Counted from the first letter of the stretch, positions 8,553-17,844 are shown. The stretch: DNA of 51,783 nt from Verrucomicrobiota bacterium (GCA_018814445.1 JAHIZV010000131.1:1-51783), one strand, 5' to 3'. Numbers and translations: made by a program. The notes: generated from the letters alone by a model not told the origin.

Positions 8553-9215
8553 ATGACATCCGGTCTTCCCCGGCATTTTAAGGTAGTCGCCACCGTTCAC
8601 TTCAGTCTTGTGGCTGTTCTGGTGGTTATCCATTTCGCACAGCGCTTTCTTCACCGCCATGAGAAGCACGAGATGATCACGTACGTCAATCTCTCCGGCG
8701 ACCCCGTACCGCCTCCAACTGTCGTGCCCGTAGAGGAAGTGAAGCCGCCGGAGCCTCCGCCCCCTCCACCGAAAGAGATACCTCAGCCGCCCAAGAAGAA
8801 GATCGAAAAGAGCAAAAAGCGCGTCAAGAAGGAGCCGGAAAAGCAGACCCGGGAGCGACCCCTGCCGGATCTGGAGAAGATACTGAGAGATACCGTGGAG
8901 GCGACGCAGAAGTTCAAGGAGTCTCAGGAGGCCATTCCCGCCTGGTACTTCAAGCTCGTGCGGAAGACCATGTACGACGCATGGAGGCAGCCGAGCAGCC
9001 TGGCATCGAGCCAGGGCTTGAAAGCCGTCATTTCAATACGTGTCAACCGGGATGGAAGCATATCCCGCCGGGAACTGGTGGGAAGTTCCGGCAACGTGAC
9101 CATGGATGACTCCGTCGTCGAGGCCGTGTACAGCGTGAAGAAACTCAAACCCCTTCCCAATGAGTTTCGCGGGAAGTATAAAGACATTACGATAGAGTTT
9201 GAAGTTACCCACTGA
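8553..9215 (+). CDS. tolA: TolA/TonB-like energy-transducing protein
   Basis: Periplasm-spanning protein of the Tol system, 220 aa. One N-terminal membrane helix (about residues 8-27, VATVHFSLVAVLVVIHFA) is followed by a Pro-rich and Lys-rich linker (PPPTVVPVEEVKPPEPPPPPP, then KKKIEKSKKRVKKEPEK). The C-terminal TonB/TolA-type domain (about 130-220) contains WYFKLVRKTMYDAWRQP, a typical TolA opening, and INRDGSI-like ISIRVNRDGSISRRELVGSSG. The linker is short compared with gammaproteobacterial TolA. GGGGGCGG before the ATG at 8553 is the ribosome-binding site. It is separated from tolR by the palindromic element and from tolB by about 7.3 kb of opposite-strand DNA. Confidence 0.85.
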   Translation: MTSGLPRHFKVVATVHFSLVAVLVVIHFAQRFLHRHEKHEMITYVNLSGDPVPPPTVVPVEEVKPPEPPPPPPKEIPQPPKKKIEKSKKRVKKEPEKQTRERPLPDLEKILRDTVEATQKFKESQEAIPAWYFKLVRKTMYDAWRQPSSLASSQGLKAVISIRVNRDGSISRRELVGSSGNVTMDDSVVEAVYSVKKLKPLPNEFRGKYKDITIEFEVTH

Positions 9216-9318
9216 CTTTCACGATACCTGCCACCTGAATGGCGGATTCAAATAGTAAGTGCAACGTGGCTCCATAGTACTTCATTGGGCGTTCGGTAAT
9301 CTAGCCTGATTCAGAATA

Positions 9319-10418
9319 GGGGTCACATCTCAACATTCAATATCCTTAGAAGCCGCGCTTCTTCTTTCTTTAGTTCCTTCGAACGCGACAGCTTCCGGGC
9401 GAAGCGACGGTCCATGGCTGACACCGCTGCGTAGTCGGTACCGTTCAGCCTTTCTCCAATCTCCTGCAACGTCATACCCGAGAGCCGCCGCGACAACCTG
9501 ATTGCCATCGCGCGACTCCAATCGCCGTGCCGTGCGAGCAGGTTCGGCCAGCTTTCTCCGCGCAACTCCTCCAGTGCGCTTACGATCTCCTCAAAGGTCG
9601 CCCTTTGCCGGAAAACCGCCTTCCCCGTCTCTTCCCGGCCCGGCTCACCGATCAGGTTCTTCAGATCTTCCCTGAACTTCTCCGAGCCGATGGCAAAACG
9701 ATTCCGGAATCCGTTCAGCCATCCTTCGTCCACACCCTGGCTGACAAGAGTCTCTACGGACTCACGGTATCCGTTTCTTCCTTTGCTCCTGCGCCAGATG
9801 TCCACCATCGTCAGCCATTCAGGAACCGACTCATATCCCGCGCAGGCCCGATAGGAGCTCCAGGGATAGGTTCTCAAGTGATTCCTTCTCTTTCTTACCT
9901 CCTCCGCACTCGGCTTCTTCAACCCCAGACCCTCTGCCTTCCTCTCCTGCTTACCCAAACCGTGCTCCTTCGTTCTGATGGGGTTCAGATGGATATATTC
10001 GCTCAGCGCCACCACCCAGGCTCCCCCTTCTACCGGAACCGCCTTGAACCGCCCGTGAAACAACGGGCCTATTCGGTTGTGCCGCGCGTTGAACCACGCG
10101 CTGTAGCTTTGATTGATCCACTGCATCGACCGGCTCAGGTTCGCAGCCGGAGTCTGCAGCAGCAGGTGATAGTGATTATCCATCAGCACATAGGCGTGAA
10201 CGCGCAGGTTGAACCGATCAACGGATTCCTCGAGAATCTCCAGATAATGCCGCCGGTCTCTCTTATCCCGGAAGATAACCCGCCGTTCGATCCCACGCGA
10301 CATGACGTGGTACCAGCCATCACGGATCTGCACTCTCAACGGACGGGCCATATCACCGCAACCTATCAATTCTCCCCTACATCATCAAGAAGAATGTTGA
10401 AGGTTGAGATGTGACCCC
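9319..10418 (-). mobile_element. REP-associated Y1 transposase unit with terminal inverted repeats
   Basis: The transposase gene is bracketed by near-perfect 22-bp inverted repeats that begin GGGGTCACATCTCAAC. The left copy is at 9319-9340 and the right copy, inverted, at 10397-10418, with one mismatch. The left repeat contains the transposase stop codon. The arrangement fits a stand-alone RAYT-type element whose ends are REP-like sequences. No target-site duplication could be seen. It lies immediately downstream of tolA. Confidence 0.7.
9323..10351 (-). CDS. REP-associated tyrosine transposase (Y1_Tnp / TnpA_REP family)
   Basis: HUH-type single-strand DNA transposase, 342 aa from the ATG at 10351 (MARPLRVQIRDGWYHVMSRG). 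Visible family motifs are GWYHVMSRGIERRVIFRD, the metal-binding HUH motif in MDNHYHLLLQTP (residues about 70-80), the tyrosine helix QSYSAWFNARH, and PLFHGRFKAVPVE with LSEYIHLNPIR. The extended C-terminus has a helix-turn-helix-like segment (LSRRLSGMTLQEIGERLN) seen in many long RAYT proteins. An upstream in-frame ATG would add six residues and is less likely. The stop lies inside the left terminal repeat. Confidence 0.92.
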   Translation of the reverse strand: MARPLRVQIRDGWYHVMSRGIERRVIFRDKRDRRHYLEILEESVDRFNLRVHAYVLMDNHYHLLLQTPAANLSRSMQWINQSYSAWFNARHNRIGPLFHGRFKAVPVEGGAWVVALSEYIHLNPIRTKEHGLGKQERKAEGLGLKKPSAEEVRKRRNHLRTYPWSSYRACAGYESVPEWLTMVDIWRRSKGRNGYRESVETLVSQGVDEGWLNGFRNRFAIGSEKFREDLKNLIGEPGREETGKAVFRQRATFEEIVSALEELRGESWPNLLARHGDWSRAMAIRLSRRLSGMTLQEIGERLNGTDYAAVSAMDRRFARKLSRSKELKKEEARLLRILNVEM

Positions 10419-10456
10419 TCTTATCTGGTGACCCCTCTTATCTTCGCCTCTTATCT
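10411..10456. repeat. Tandem end-repeats beside the transposase unit
   Basis: GTGACCCCTCTTATCT occurs twice with one base between (10411-10426 and 10428-10443), followed by a partial third copy CCTCTTATCT (10447-10456). The first copy is the outer part of the transposase element's right end, so the array looks like stacked or repeatedly used element ends. Confidence 0.7.
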
Positions 10457-10475
10457 TCCAACCAGCGGAGCCGCG

Positions 10476-10727
10476 TTAGCGGCGGAGCGGGAAGGTATCG
10501 GTCCAAGCATCCCTGCTGACACCCCATTGCCGCAGTGCCTCGCATTCAGCCTTGTCTCTGGTCTCGTACCAACCGTCAAACTTCGAAGGCGTGTCCAATG
10601 AGATGTGCCCAAAGAGGAACCATCCACCGGTGTCTTGGTCATCATGCTCAAGAACAAGCCAGGCTATTCCCTGCTCCTGAAAGTTCGCAGGAACTGCTGC
10701 GATAAGTCTGGTTGACGATTGGTTCAT
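10476..10727 (-). CDS. Small protein coupled to the RHS gene; candidate immunity protein
   Basis: An 83-residue soluble protein whose ATG overlaps the RHS stop as ATGA (10724-10727), indicating translational coupling. No family is recognised. It is rich in Trp and acidic residues (WLVLEHDDQDTGGWFLFGHISLD, FDGWYETRDKAECEALRQWG) and has no signal peptide. RHS and other polymorphic toxins are normally followed by a small cognate immunity gene, and position, size and overlap fit that. The function is inferred from context only. Its last codons run into the GC-rich sequence beside the repeat array, so the C-terminus may have been reshaped by the neighbouring element. Confidence 0.6.
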   Translation of the reverse strand: MNQSSTRLIAAVPANFQEQGIAWLVLEHDDQDTGGWFLFGHISLDTPSKFDGWYETRDKAECEALRQWGVSRDAWTDTFPLRR

Positions 10728-13700
10728 GGGTCGGTAATTGGGGTATGGATGTTCTTAATTTCCGCGCCGGTGACAGGACCAAATTTCTGATAATGCACAT
10801 GCGGCCCGATATCACCATGTGTGGGCGTAAGGTCGCGACCGGTCATGCGAAACTGTCGAGATCCGTCGACTGAACGATAAACGCCAGGCGCGACTTCTTT
10901 GTAGCCTTTTCCGACGAACTTCTCCCCAATTTCAAGCGCGCGTTCGGCGCTTCGTGCCTTGGAAGTAACGTTAACGGCTTTTGCTCCGTACTTCCCTGCC
11001 TTGCCGAGATCGCCCAAGTATGGGATCAGCCCAACCGCACTGATAGCGGCATTCCCCTTTTGTCCGCGGCCGAGGTAGATGAGAGCATTCAACCCGTCAG
11101 CAACCCCGAAAGGATCAAACACGCCAACAACGTCCAGCCCGCCTTGGAAGCAGTCCACCCCGGAAGTTCCTTCCTCCGCACACAGTCCGAGGGGATCAAT
11201 CCAGTTCAGGGGATCATCTCCACAGAAAACATACTGATTCAAACCACCACTGATCCCAATCGGATCCCTTGAGAGCCACCTATCACTGACCGACTCGTAC
11301 CACCGGGCCCTGAAGTAATAGAGATCTGTATCCCACGAATACCACCGCCCCTGCCAGAGGTAGTGATTGTCGATTGCGGATTCATTGATGGGTTTGCCGG
11401 TGCCGTCATATACACCAAGGACTCGGCCCCATGCATCGTAGCGATAACTTTCGACGATCTGTCCATCTTCATCCGTAACTGCATGTACGCTGCCGAGATG
11501 ATCAGTCAGGTAGTAGTACGTATTCGTCTCGGTTTCGCCGTACACGGTCATCGATAAGAGTTCATCGATTCCAGGACCCCATGTGTAGGATTTCTTCAGG
11601 CTTCCACTTGCGTCCACCTTGGCAATGACATGGATGCCGTTATAGATCAGGTAGTTGGTCACACCGTTGGCCGCTGTCTTTACTCTTCGCCCAAGAGCAT
11701 CGTATTCATGCTGCTCAACCGTTGTGCCGTCGATTGCGACTTCTTTCAGACGGTACTGGCTGTCCCATGATATGGCCATTTCGTTGGTATAGCCTTCACC
11801 CTTGTAAACGATGCTCGTCACGCAGCCTGCATCGTTATAGCCGTAGGCACCATTGGTCACGACGGTCATGAACACGCTGTTTGTGGCATAGGCCATGTTG
11901 CCCGCCAGATCGCGGATAGCCGCCACAACCTCCTGCGTGGAACCCAGTGCCAGGGGAACCGCGTAGGCTGTGAAGTTGGTTCCAGCGACAGCCGGAGTGA
12001 TACTGACCGTATTACTGACCCACAACTCCCCGTATCGGTCGTTCGTACCGATAAGCTCATCCGCATGCCCGGCCACATCTACGATACCAATCAGATTCGT
12101 GTCTGCTACGTTCCATGACGAGAGACGGTTTCCGGCGCCGAGGGTGTAGTCAATTTCGATATCGCCGTTCAACTTCTGTGTCCGGTTTCCGGCCAGGTCG
12201 TACTGGTAGGTGTCATCCAATGTGACGTATTCGTAGCTGTCGAAGTGCGTTTCGTCGGTAAGTCGGTCAAGGCTATCATAGCCGTAACCTCTTCTGGAGC
12301 CGTCTTCAAAGGTTACCTGCGAGATCAGATCCGCATCGGAATACGAATATGCGAACTGTTTGAGCACTTCATTGGAGACACCGCGCCAGGTAATCCGAGT
12401 CAGCCGATCCATGTCGTCGTAGATGTAGTCGGCATATACGCCATTGATAAAATCGACCCGCTGAACCATCCCGTTGGTGTTGTCATAAATGAAGCTGAAG
12501 GTTCCCTCCGGACTGTCGATCTCCGTCACCCTATCCGCAGCGTCGATCTCGAAGTCGGCCGTTCCGGCTGTGTAGGACATGTTGGAGATTTGCCCGGCGG
12601 GATAGTAGATGTAGTCGACCGTACTGCTGGGCGATGCGCCCCTGGTCTGCGTGATACGGTTGGCTTGATTGTAGGTGTTGGAAACGATACCGGAGGAGTT
12701 TCCCGCAGTCCTAAGCAGTCCGTTCTTGAGATAGCTGAAACTATTCGTTTCGTCGGGATATTCGGCTTTGCTGAGTAGTCCGGCACCGTTGTACGAGAAG
12801 TCAACCTCGGTCCCATCAAAGCGCGTGATGGAATCCACAAAGTCACCGACCATGTAAACGAGGGTCATTTCCTGACTCTCAACATTGGTTACTTTGATCG
12901 GCCGATCATGGATATCCAGTTCGTAGGCCTCGACCTCGCGGCCCAGTTCATCCGTGATATCCAGCGTATTGAACTGGTTATCGTAGTTGTACTCAATCAC
13001 AGCGTTCTGGTTGGAACTGCCGGTAAGGACCCTGGTAATCGAGCTGACTCGCCCTGCAGGTTCGTAGGTAAATGCCGTGGTTCTTCCTCCGCGATCGATG
13101 TAGTTGGTCAGGTTTCCGCTCGGATCATAACCGAAGTTCTCGGTTCTGTTGTCCGGATAGGTGATCTTTGTGAATCGTCCGAGGCTGTCTGGCTCAAAGT
13201 CGATTTCCCGTCGAATCATCTCCGGAGGATCGTTGGTGTCGTACTCGGAGCTGGGGAGGAGGATCTTCTCGAGATGACCCAGCGTACTGTGCTCATAGAG
13301 GATCTGCGGGCCCACCTGCGGCACGGCGGAAGTCAGCCTGCCATACGCATCGTACGAGTAACTCATCCAGTGGCCGTTGGCGTTGGTGAAAGACGCCAGA
13401 AGCCCGTTGGTGGTATAGGCATAGGCCGTGTCGTAGGAGTCACTCGCTCCGTAGTAGACTTTCCTGCGCGAGACGAGTGAGTTGGTGAGTTCACACTCGG
13501 TTTTGCCGCCTTCGGGATCGGTCACACTGGTAAGCACGCTGTAGTTGGTGTTCCAGGCAAACACCCAGGAGTTGGTGGGTTTTGCGTTCAGTCCCACGGC
13601 CATGTTGGTGACGGTGTAGCTTGATCCTCGCCCGATGACAACGCGCAGCGAGTCCCCGGAAGGCGCATTCGTGACAGTCATGCCTACTAGGTTGCCGACA

Positions 13701-15097
13701 GCGTCACGCTCCAGATAGGTCACGTAGTTCGTGCCGTTGGGCCCTTCTATACGGTCTACTTGATCGATGATGTCCAGGTAGTGGTAGATGAAGGTCTGAT
13801 TCGTGTCGCCGCGGTCATAGGTTACCTGTGTTTCAAAGTCGTTGGTCTCCAGATAATCGACTTCATGGGTGAAGTAGGTGTCATTGAGCGTCATGCCGAT
13901 GCCGACCGATGTGATATGACCGGATTCGTTGGTCATGTACTCATACGCGAAACTGTCTCCCACGGCATCCACGATCTGGGTCAGACTGTGGTTCCAGAGG
14001 TTAGTGTCGGCCTCATAGCGATACGTGTGCGTGTAGCTTGCGCCATCGGAGTTGAGGGTTGCGTTGGTCAGGTCGTCTGAGGAGCTGTAGCTCAGGTCGA
14101 GGCTGAGGTTGGTCGACGGTGTCGAGACGGTCGCCAGGCGGTTACTGAGGTACGTGAACTCGAGCGAAAGGCCGTTTCCGTGGGAAACGGATGTAAGCAG
14201 GTTGCTTGGGTAGCTGTTCGTATAACTGAACGTCAGCGTATTCCCGAAGTCGTGGGTAATTGTCTGAAGGACTCCGTGCGAATCAAAGGCATACAAGATA
14301 CCTTCAGGAGAAGTAGCCGCGAAGCTGTCATCGTTGGTGCAGTAATCCAGTGTCCAGATCTCGCCGAAGGGCGAGGAGAACAGATTGGTTTCGTATTCCA
14401 TGAACCACAGTCGTTCGCCGTCGCCCAAACGAAGTATCCGGTAATCGTTTGTCGTATCATATTCTACCACATCGTTTGATTCGGAGATCGTGATGTCGTA
14501 GGTGTGCGACCAATGCAGGCCCAGCGTTCCTTCGTGAACATCCTGGCTGTTGTAGTAGCGCGAGAACTTCAGCTGTATGCCCGGGCAGGGAACCAGCAAG
14601 TCGTCCTCTGAGTGCGACACCGCCCCGTTGAGTACATTGATCGGATCTTTCGTCTGGGCGAATTCATCACCTTCTTTCGAATCCTCATGCGGGCCGCCGA
14701 CTCCTAAGTCGATCATGAAGCCGAAGTAGCCCGGGGAATTCCACACTGACCACCAACCCGACGGATCACCAGAACTTCCTCCGTAAGCCAAAAGGTAGAG
14801 GCAATTGACCATATCCCATGCACCGGGAACACTCGGCGACGTGTTGGGATTCATTTCGCGAGTGGAGCACCAGCCACCGCCAGTCTCTGTCCCAGTCCAG
14901 CGATAGGGTTCATAGAACGTCGGATTGTGCGTCAATTTGAAGGGATGGCCATCTTGCAATTCCCCGGTTGGCGTGAATTGATAGTAGAGATATGCAGCAT
15001 TAGTTGAAGGCATAGCTAAACTGATAGAAGCCCAACCACCTATGAGAAATATGACTATGAGGGTTCTAATGAAGCACTCCTTCTTCATGGCAGCCAA
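10724..15097 (-). CDS. Secreted RHS/YD-repeat protein with C-terminal toxin-like tip
   Basis: A 1457-residue polymorphic-toxin-type protein. Residues 1-33 look like a signal peptide (FIRTLIVIFLIGGWASISLA). A DUF6531-like opening (DPINVLNGAVSHSEDDLLVPCPGIQLKFSRYYNS) leads into a long YD-repeat shell with many G-Y-D repeats. The RHS core signature is DHLGSVHAVTDEDG through DPIGISGGLNQYVFCGDDP...DPLGL (about residues 1220-1310). The last about 145 residues are a variable tip: a pretoxin-like hydrophobic segment (GLDVVGVFDPFGVADGLNALIY...AISAVGLIPYLGDLGKAGK), then a small domain ending in RQFRMTGRDLTPTHGDIGPHVHYQKFGP. The tip's activity is unknown; the His pair could be catalytic. Its ATG overlaps the end of the upstream secreted-protein gene by 13 bp. 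Confidence 0.9.
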   Translation of the reverse strand: MAAMKKECFIRTLIVIFLIGGWASISLAMPSTNAAYLYYQFTPTGELQDGHPFKLTHNPTFYEPYRWTGTETGGGWCSTREMNPNTSPSVPGAWDMVNCLYLLAYGGSSGDPSGWWSVWNSPGYFGFMIDLGVGGPHEDSKEGDEFAQTKDPINVLNGAVSHSEDDLLVPCPGIQLKFSRYYNSQDVHEGTLGLHWSHTYDITISESNDVVEYDTTNDYRILRLGDGERLWFMEYETNLFSSPFGEIWTLDYCTNDDSFAATSPEGILYAFDSHGVLQTITHDFGNTLTFSYTNSYPSNLLTSVSHGNGLSLEFTYLSNRLATVSTPSTNLSLDLSYSSSDDLTNATLNSDGASYTHTYRYEADTNLWNHSLTQIVDAVGDSFAYEYMTNESGHITSVGIGMTLNDTYFTHEVDYLETNDFETQVTYDRGDTNQTFIYHYLDIIDQVDRIEGPNGTNYVTYLERDAVGNLVGMTVTNAPSGDSLRVVIGRGSSYTVTNMAVGLNAKPTNSWVFAWNTNYSVLTSVTDPEGGKTECELTNSLVSRRKVYYGASDSYDTAYAYTTNGLLASFTNANGHWMSYSYDAYGRLTSAVPQVGPQILYEHSTLGHLEKILLPSSEYDTNDPPEMIRREIDFEPDSLGRFTKITYPDNRTENFGYDPSGNLTNYIDRGGRTTAFTYEPAGRVSSITRVLTGSSNQNAVIEYNYDNQFNTLDITDELGREVEAYELDIHDRPIKVTNVESQEMTLVYMVGDFVDSITRFDGTEVDFSYNGAGLLSKAEYPDETNSFSYLKNGLLRTAGNSSGIVSNTYNQANRITQTRGASPSSTVDYIYYPAGQISNMSYTAGTADFEIDAADRVTEIDSPEGTFSFIYDNTNGMVQRVDFINGVYADYIYDDMDRLTRITWRGVSNEVLKQFAYSYSDADLISQVTFEDGSRRGYGYDSLDRLTDETHFDSYEYVTLDDTYQYDLAGNRTQKLNGDIEIDYTLGAGNRLSSWNVADTNLIGIVDVAGHADELIGTNDRYGELWVSNTVSITPAVAGTNFTAYAVPLALGSTQEVVAAIRDLAGNMAYATNSVFMTVVTNGAYGYNDAGCVTSIVYKGEGYTNEMAISWDSQYRLKEVAIDGTTVEQHEYDALGRRVKTAANGVTNYLIYNGIHVIAKVDASGSLKKSYTWGPGIDELLSMTVYGETETNTYYYLTDHLGSVHAVTDEDGQIVESYRYDAWGRVLGVYDGTGKPINESAIDNHYLWQGRWYSWDTDLYYFRARWYESVSDRWLSRDPIGISGGLNQYVFCGDDPLNWIDPLGLCAEEGTSGVDCFQGGLDVVGVFDPFGVADGLNALIYLGRGQKGNAAISAVGLIPYLGDLGKAGKYGAKAVNVTSKARSAERALEIGEKFVGKGYKEVAPGVYRSVDGSRQFRMTGRDLTPTHGDIGPHVHYQKFGPVTGAEIKNIHTPITDP

Positions 15098-16224
15098 ACC
15101 CTCCTTGTGCCGTTCGTTGGGACGCTGATTGTGGCAGTAGGCGTGTTTGTATCGTCGTTGTTTGGGTCTGTCTTATACGTAATGACCTCCTCATAGTCCG
15201 AATACCCGTCTGCATCCGTATCGCTGTTCGTGGGGTTGGTGTGGTACATGAACCATTCTCGCCCCCAGACTAACCCATCGTCATCGGGATCTGTTGTAGC
15301 ATTGATGTCCGCATTTCCGGCCGCGTAGTGTCGCCGGACTTGGCTGTCGGCATCAGCATCGGTCCACGCCACGAGATTCGTGCCCTCTGTCGCAAGATTA
15401 GTTGCACCCAGATCCCACCAGAAGTTGAGGATGTTTTCGCACGTGTAGAACTCGATGTGGTTCGTGAATCCGTCTGGAATGTGCGCCACAACTTCAACGT
15501 CAGTCGTGACCCCTTGAACGGGCCCGTTGATGCCGAGCCACAGTTCGTTGCTGGAGTGCATCGACATCATCATGGAGCCACCCCCCAGACTTGCTGCCGA
15601 CAATGCGGCCGACTGAGCAACCGCATGCTCCACATACAAGTATGGCTCAACGTTATCATCCTCAATGAGTGTCATGGTGATCTGGATACGGGAAGGGTCC
15701 CACAAGGCGTACTGCAACGAGACCCACCACTGTGCGTAGATGCCGGTGTTTATCAGGGGATAGAGGTCGAACAGGAACGCATAGGGGTTGTAGCTCTTCT
15801 CGGCGGGGAGCGAGTAAATGACCGTATCGGTGCTATTCAAGAACAGTGTCGCTCTGGTTTCGGGATCTTCAGCGATCGTAACGGGGTAGACAGTCACACT
15901 GTTCTCATATTCCCCGATGAGGCCGCCTATGAATTCCTTTGGGAAGTCGGAAACATCAAAAGGAACGATGCATCCACTCAATGGCTGACGCAGAATGAAG
16001 TCTTCACTGGGAGGAATGACTGGAATCAGAGCGTCCTGCTCATCGCGAAATCGCGTCTCTAGATCGGTTATTCCAGTGGTTTTCGCGGACATCAGCGCCT
16101 GATATCGCTTCAGGTCAACTGAGGATTCCTCGTTTGCCCGCGCAGATAGGAGAATAGAAGAAATCGACCCGAGGAGGAGCAAGATGCAATGCGCACATAG
16201 CATGAATCGTTTCATAAGTCCCAT
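15085..16224 (-). CDS. Secreted protein with calcium-binding TSP3-like repeats, partner of the RHS gene
   Basis: A 379-residue exported protein of no recognised family. The N-terminus is a signal peptide (LCAHCILLLLGSISSILLSARA). The C-terminal 80 residues have Asp-rich loops of the thrombospondin type 3 kind (DADADSQV, DPDDDGLVWG, NSDTDADGYSDYEEV), expected to bind calcium. The middle contains a Met/Ser run (GGGSMMMSMHSS). The final residues overlap the start of the RHS gene, so the two are almost certainly made together. It may be an accessory or export partner of the RHS toxin (inference). Confidence 0.75.
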   Translation of the reverse strand: MGLMKRFMLCAHCILLLLGSISSILLSARANEESSVDLKRYQALMSAKTTGITDLETRFRDEQDALIPVIPPSEDFILRQPLSGCIVPFDVSDFPKEFIGGLIGEYENSVTVYPVTIAEDPETRATLFLNSTDTVIYSLPAEKSYNPYAFLFDLYPLINTGIYAQWWVSLQYALWDPSRIQITMTLIEDDNVEPYLYVEHAVAQSAALSAASLGGGSMMMSMHSSNELWLGINGPVQGVTTDVEVVAHIPDGFTNHIEFYTCENILNFWWDLGATNLATEGTNLVAWTDADADSQVRRHYAAGNADINATTDPDDDGLVWGREWFMYHTNPTNSDTDADGYSDYEEVITYKTDPNNDDTNTPTATISVPTNGTRRVWLP

Positions 16225-16553
16225 CTTGTGGTTTTCATGCTGTCAAAATGGAGTATGCCCGTCGAGAGAGAATCGAGACGTTTGTTGCCCTTCTTCATAT
16301 GCCTTCTCATTGTGTTCCGCGAATGCAAGGGAAAGTTACTCTGATAGCAGAACGCCGTCTTGTCAGATAATCCCCCACAAAAGTAGAAAGGTCCGTACGC
16401 CAAGTTCGCGGCTTGGTCGAGGAGTCGTGAATGTCCTGCTTAGAAGCACAAGACAGCGGGCGAGACTTCGATGGTCTCTCATTTCAGCACTCAATATTCC
16501 ACTCGTTACGACTGAGTGCTTGAGCCTTTCCTCAACTGCTGTAAAGTGCACGC
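16225..16553. other. Intergenic gap upstream of tolB, no gene recognised
   Basis: About 330 bp between the divergent secreted-protein gene and tolB. I see no convincing coding frame, strong promoter or repeat. It is the right-hand junction of the DNA that separates tolA from tolB and must hold promoters for both directions. Confidence 0.4.
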
Positions 16554-17795
16554 ATGAGTTTATTCAAGAACGCTGGTGCCATGAGCAAGACAGTTCTTTT
16601 ATGCGGCCTTATGGTTGTTTCTCTGACGTTGCTTTCCATGGAAGCTCCGGCCCAGGTGCGGGTGCAGAAGTCGGCAGCCACGCGCACGTTTATTGACTGG
16701 TCCGCATTCGACGCCGGCCCGGACAGGGAGGCCCGCGTCTTCTTCGAGGTGCTGAAGGCGGATCTTCTGCGGTCGGGCTGGTTCGCCAGTGCGCGCGCGG
16801 GGCAGGGGGAAGTCAGGTTGCTGGGAGACAGCCGGTCGGGAAGAAGAGACGTGAAGGCGGACTGCCGCGTTCTGGGCAAAGGCTCGGGTGCGAGTTATCT
16901 GAGCAAGAGCTACAAAGGGTCAAACCAGGAAGTCACTCGACTGGCGCATCACGCAGCCGATGAGATCATTGAAGCTGTTACGGGCAAGAAGGGATTTTCT
17001 TCGACCCGCATTGTCATGGTCGGCAACCGCACCGGGAAGAAGGAACTCTACCTGTGTGACGCGGACGGACAGAACCTGGCTCAACTGACGCGTGACAACA
17101 GCCTGAGTGTAGGTCCGAACTGGGCGCCGGATGGGAGAAACATCGCCTACACCGCGTTCCTGCGCCGGTATCCGGATGTGTATATGGTCGACATCATGTC
17201 CGGACAGAGGAAGGTGATCGCCCAGTACGGCGGGCTGAATACAGGCGCGGCGATTTCTCCTGACGGGCAGGATGCCGCATTGATTCTCTCCAAGGACGGA
17301 AATCCGGAGTTGTACGTGAAGAATCTTTCTTCGGGCCACCTGGTTCAGATTACGAGGACAAAGAATGCCGCGGAGGCCAGTCCCTGCTGGTCTCCCGACG
17401 GACGGGACCTCGTCTACGTGTCGGACAGTTCCGGGCGTCCGCAGCTTTACATCGTCAGCCGCACGGGCGGAGCGCCGCGCCGTTTGACGAGCCGCGGATC
17501 GGAGAATGTCGCGCCCGACTGGGGCCCGAGCGGGCTCATTGCCTATGCCAGCCGCGTCGGCGGCTCCTTTCAGATATGCGCGATCGATCCCCATTCCCTG
17601 CAGTTGAAGCAGTTGACGAGCGACTATGCTGACTACGAAGACCCGTCGTGGGCGCCGGATGGTCGGCACATCGTCTGTTCGAGAACCGAAAGCTATCGTT
17701 CTTCGCTGTACGTTCTTGACACTGTGGAGGGCACATCTTTACGTTTGATTGATAAGGCGGGGGACTGGTATTCTCCTGCGTGGTCGCCCAAGTAA
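16554..17795 (+). CDS. tolB: TolB periplasmic beta-propeller protein
   Basis: Periplasmic component of the Tol-Pal system that binds Pal and TolA, 413 aa. A signal peptide (KTVLLCGLMVVSLTLLSMEAPAQ) is followed by the N-terminal TolB domain (about 35-140) and then a six-bladed WD40-like propeller. Repeated blade signatures include YTAFLRRYPDVYMVDIMSGQ, SPDGQDAALILSKDGNPELYV, CWSPDGRDLVYVSDSSGRPQLYIV and SWAPDGRHIVCSRT. An alternative start nine codons in (16581) is possible. Pal follows after 49 bp. It has been separated from tolA by a transposase and an RHS cluster, so it needs its own promoter. Confidence 0.93.
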   Translation: MSLFKNAGAMSKTVLLCGLMVVSLTLLSMEAPAQVRVQKSAATRTFIDWSAFDAGPDREARVFFEVLKADLLRSGWFASARAGQGEVRLLGDSRSGRRDVKADCRVLGKGSGASYLSKSYKGSNQEVTRLAHHAADEIIEAVTGKKGFSSTRIVMVGNRTGKKELYLCDADGQNLAQLTRDNSLSVGPNWAPDGRNIAYTAFLRRYPDVYMVDIMSGQRKVIAQYGGLNTGAAISPDGQDAALILSKDGNPELYVKNLSSGHLVQITRTKNAAEASPCWSPDGRDLVYVSDSSGRPQLYIVSRTGGAPRRLTSRGSENVAPDWGPSGLIAYASRVGGSFQICAIDPHSLQLKQLTSDYADYEDPSWAPDGRHIVCSRTESYRSSLYVLDTVEGTSLRLIDKAGDWYSPAWSPK

Positions 17796-17844
17796 AAACG
17801 ATCTTTAGCGGAAGTGGGTTTGTTCAATTAAGGAGTATTCCGGC

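Noticed and set aside
8308-8593. Short open frames in the tolR-tolA gap
   Set aside because: They are translations of the palindromic repeat on both strands, without family resemblance or ribosome-binding sites.
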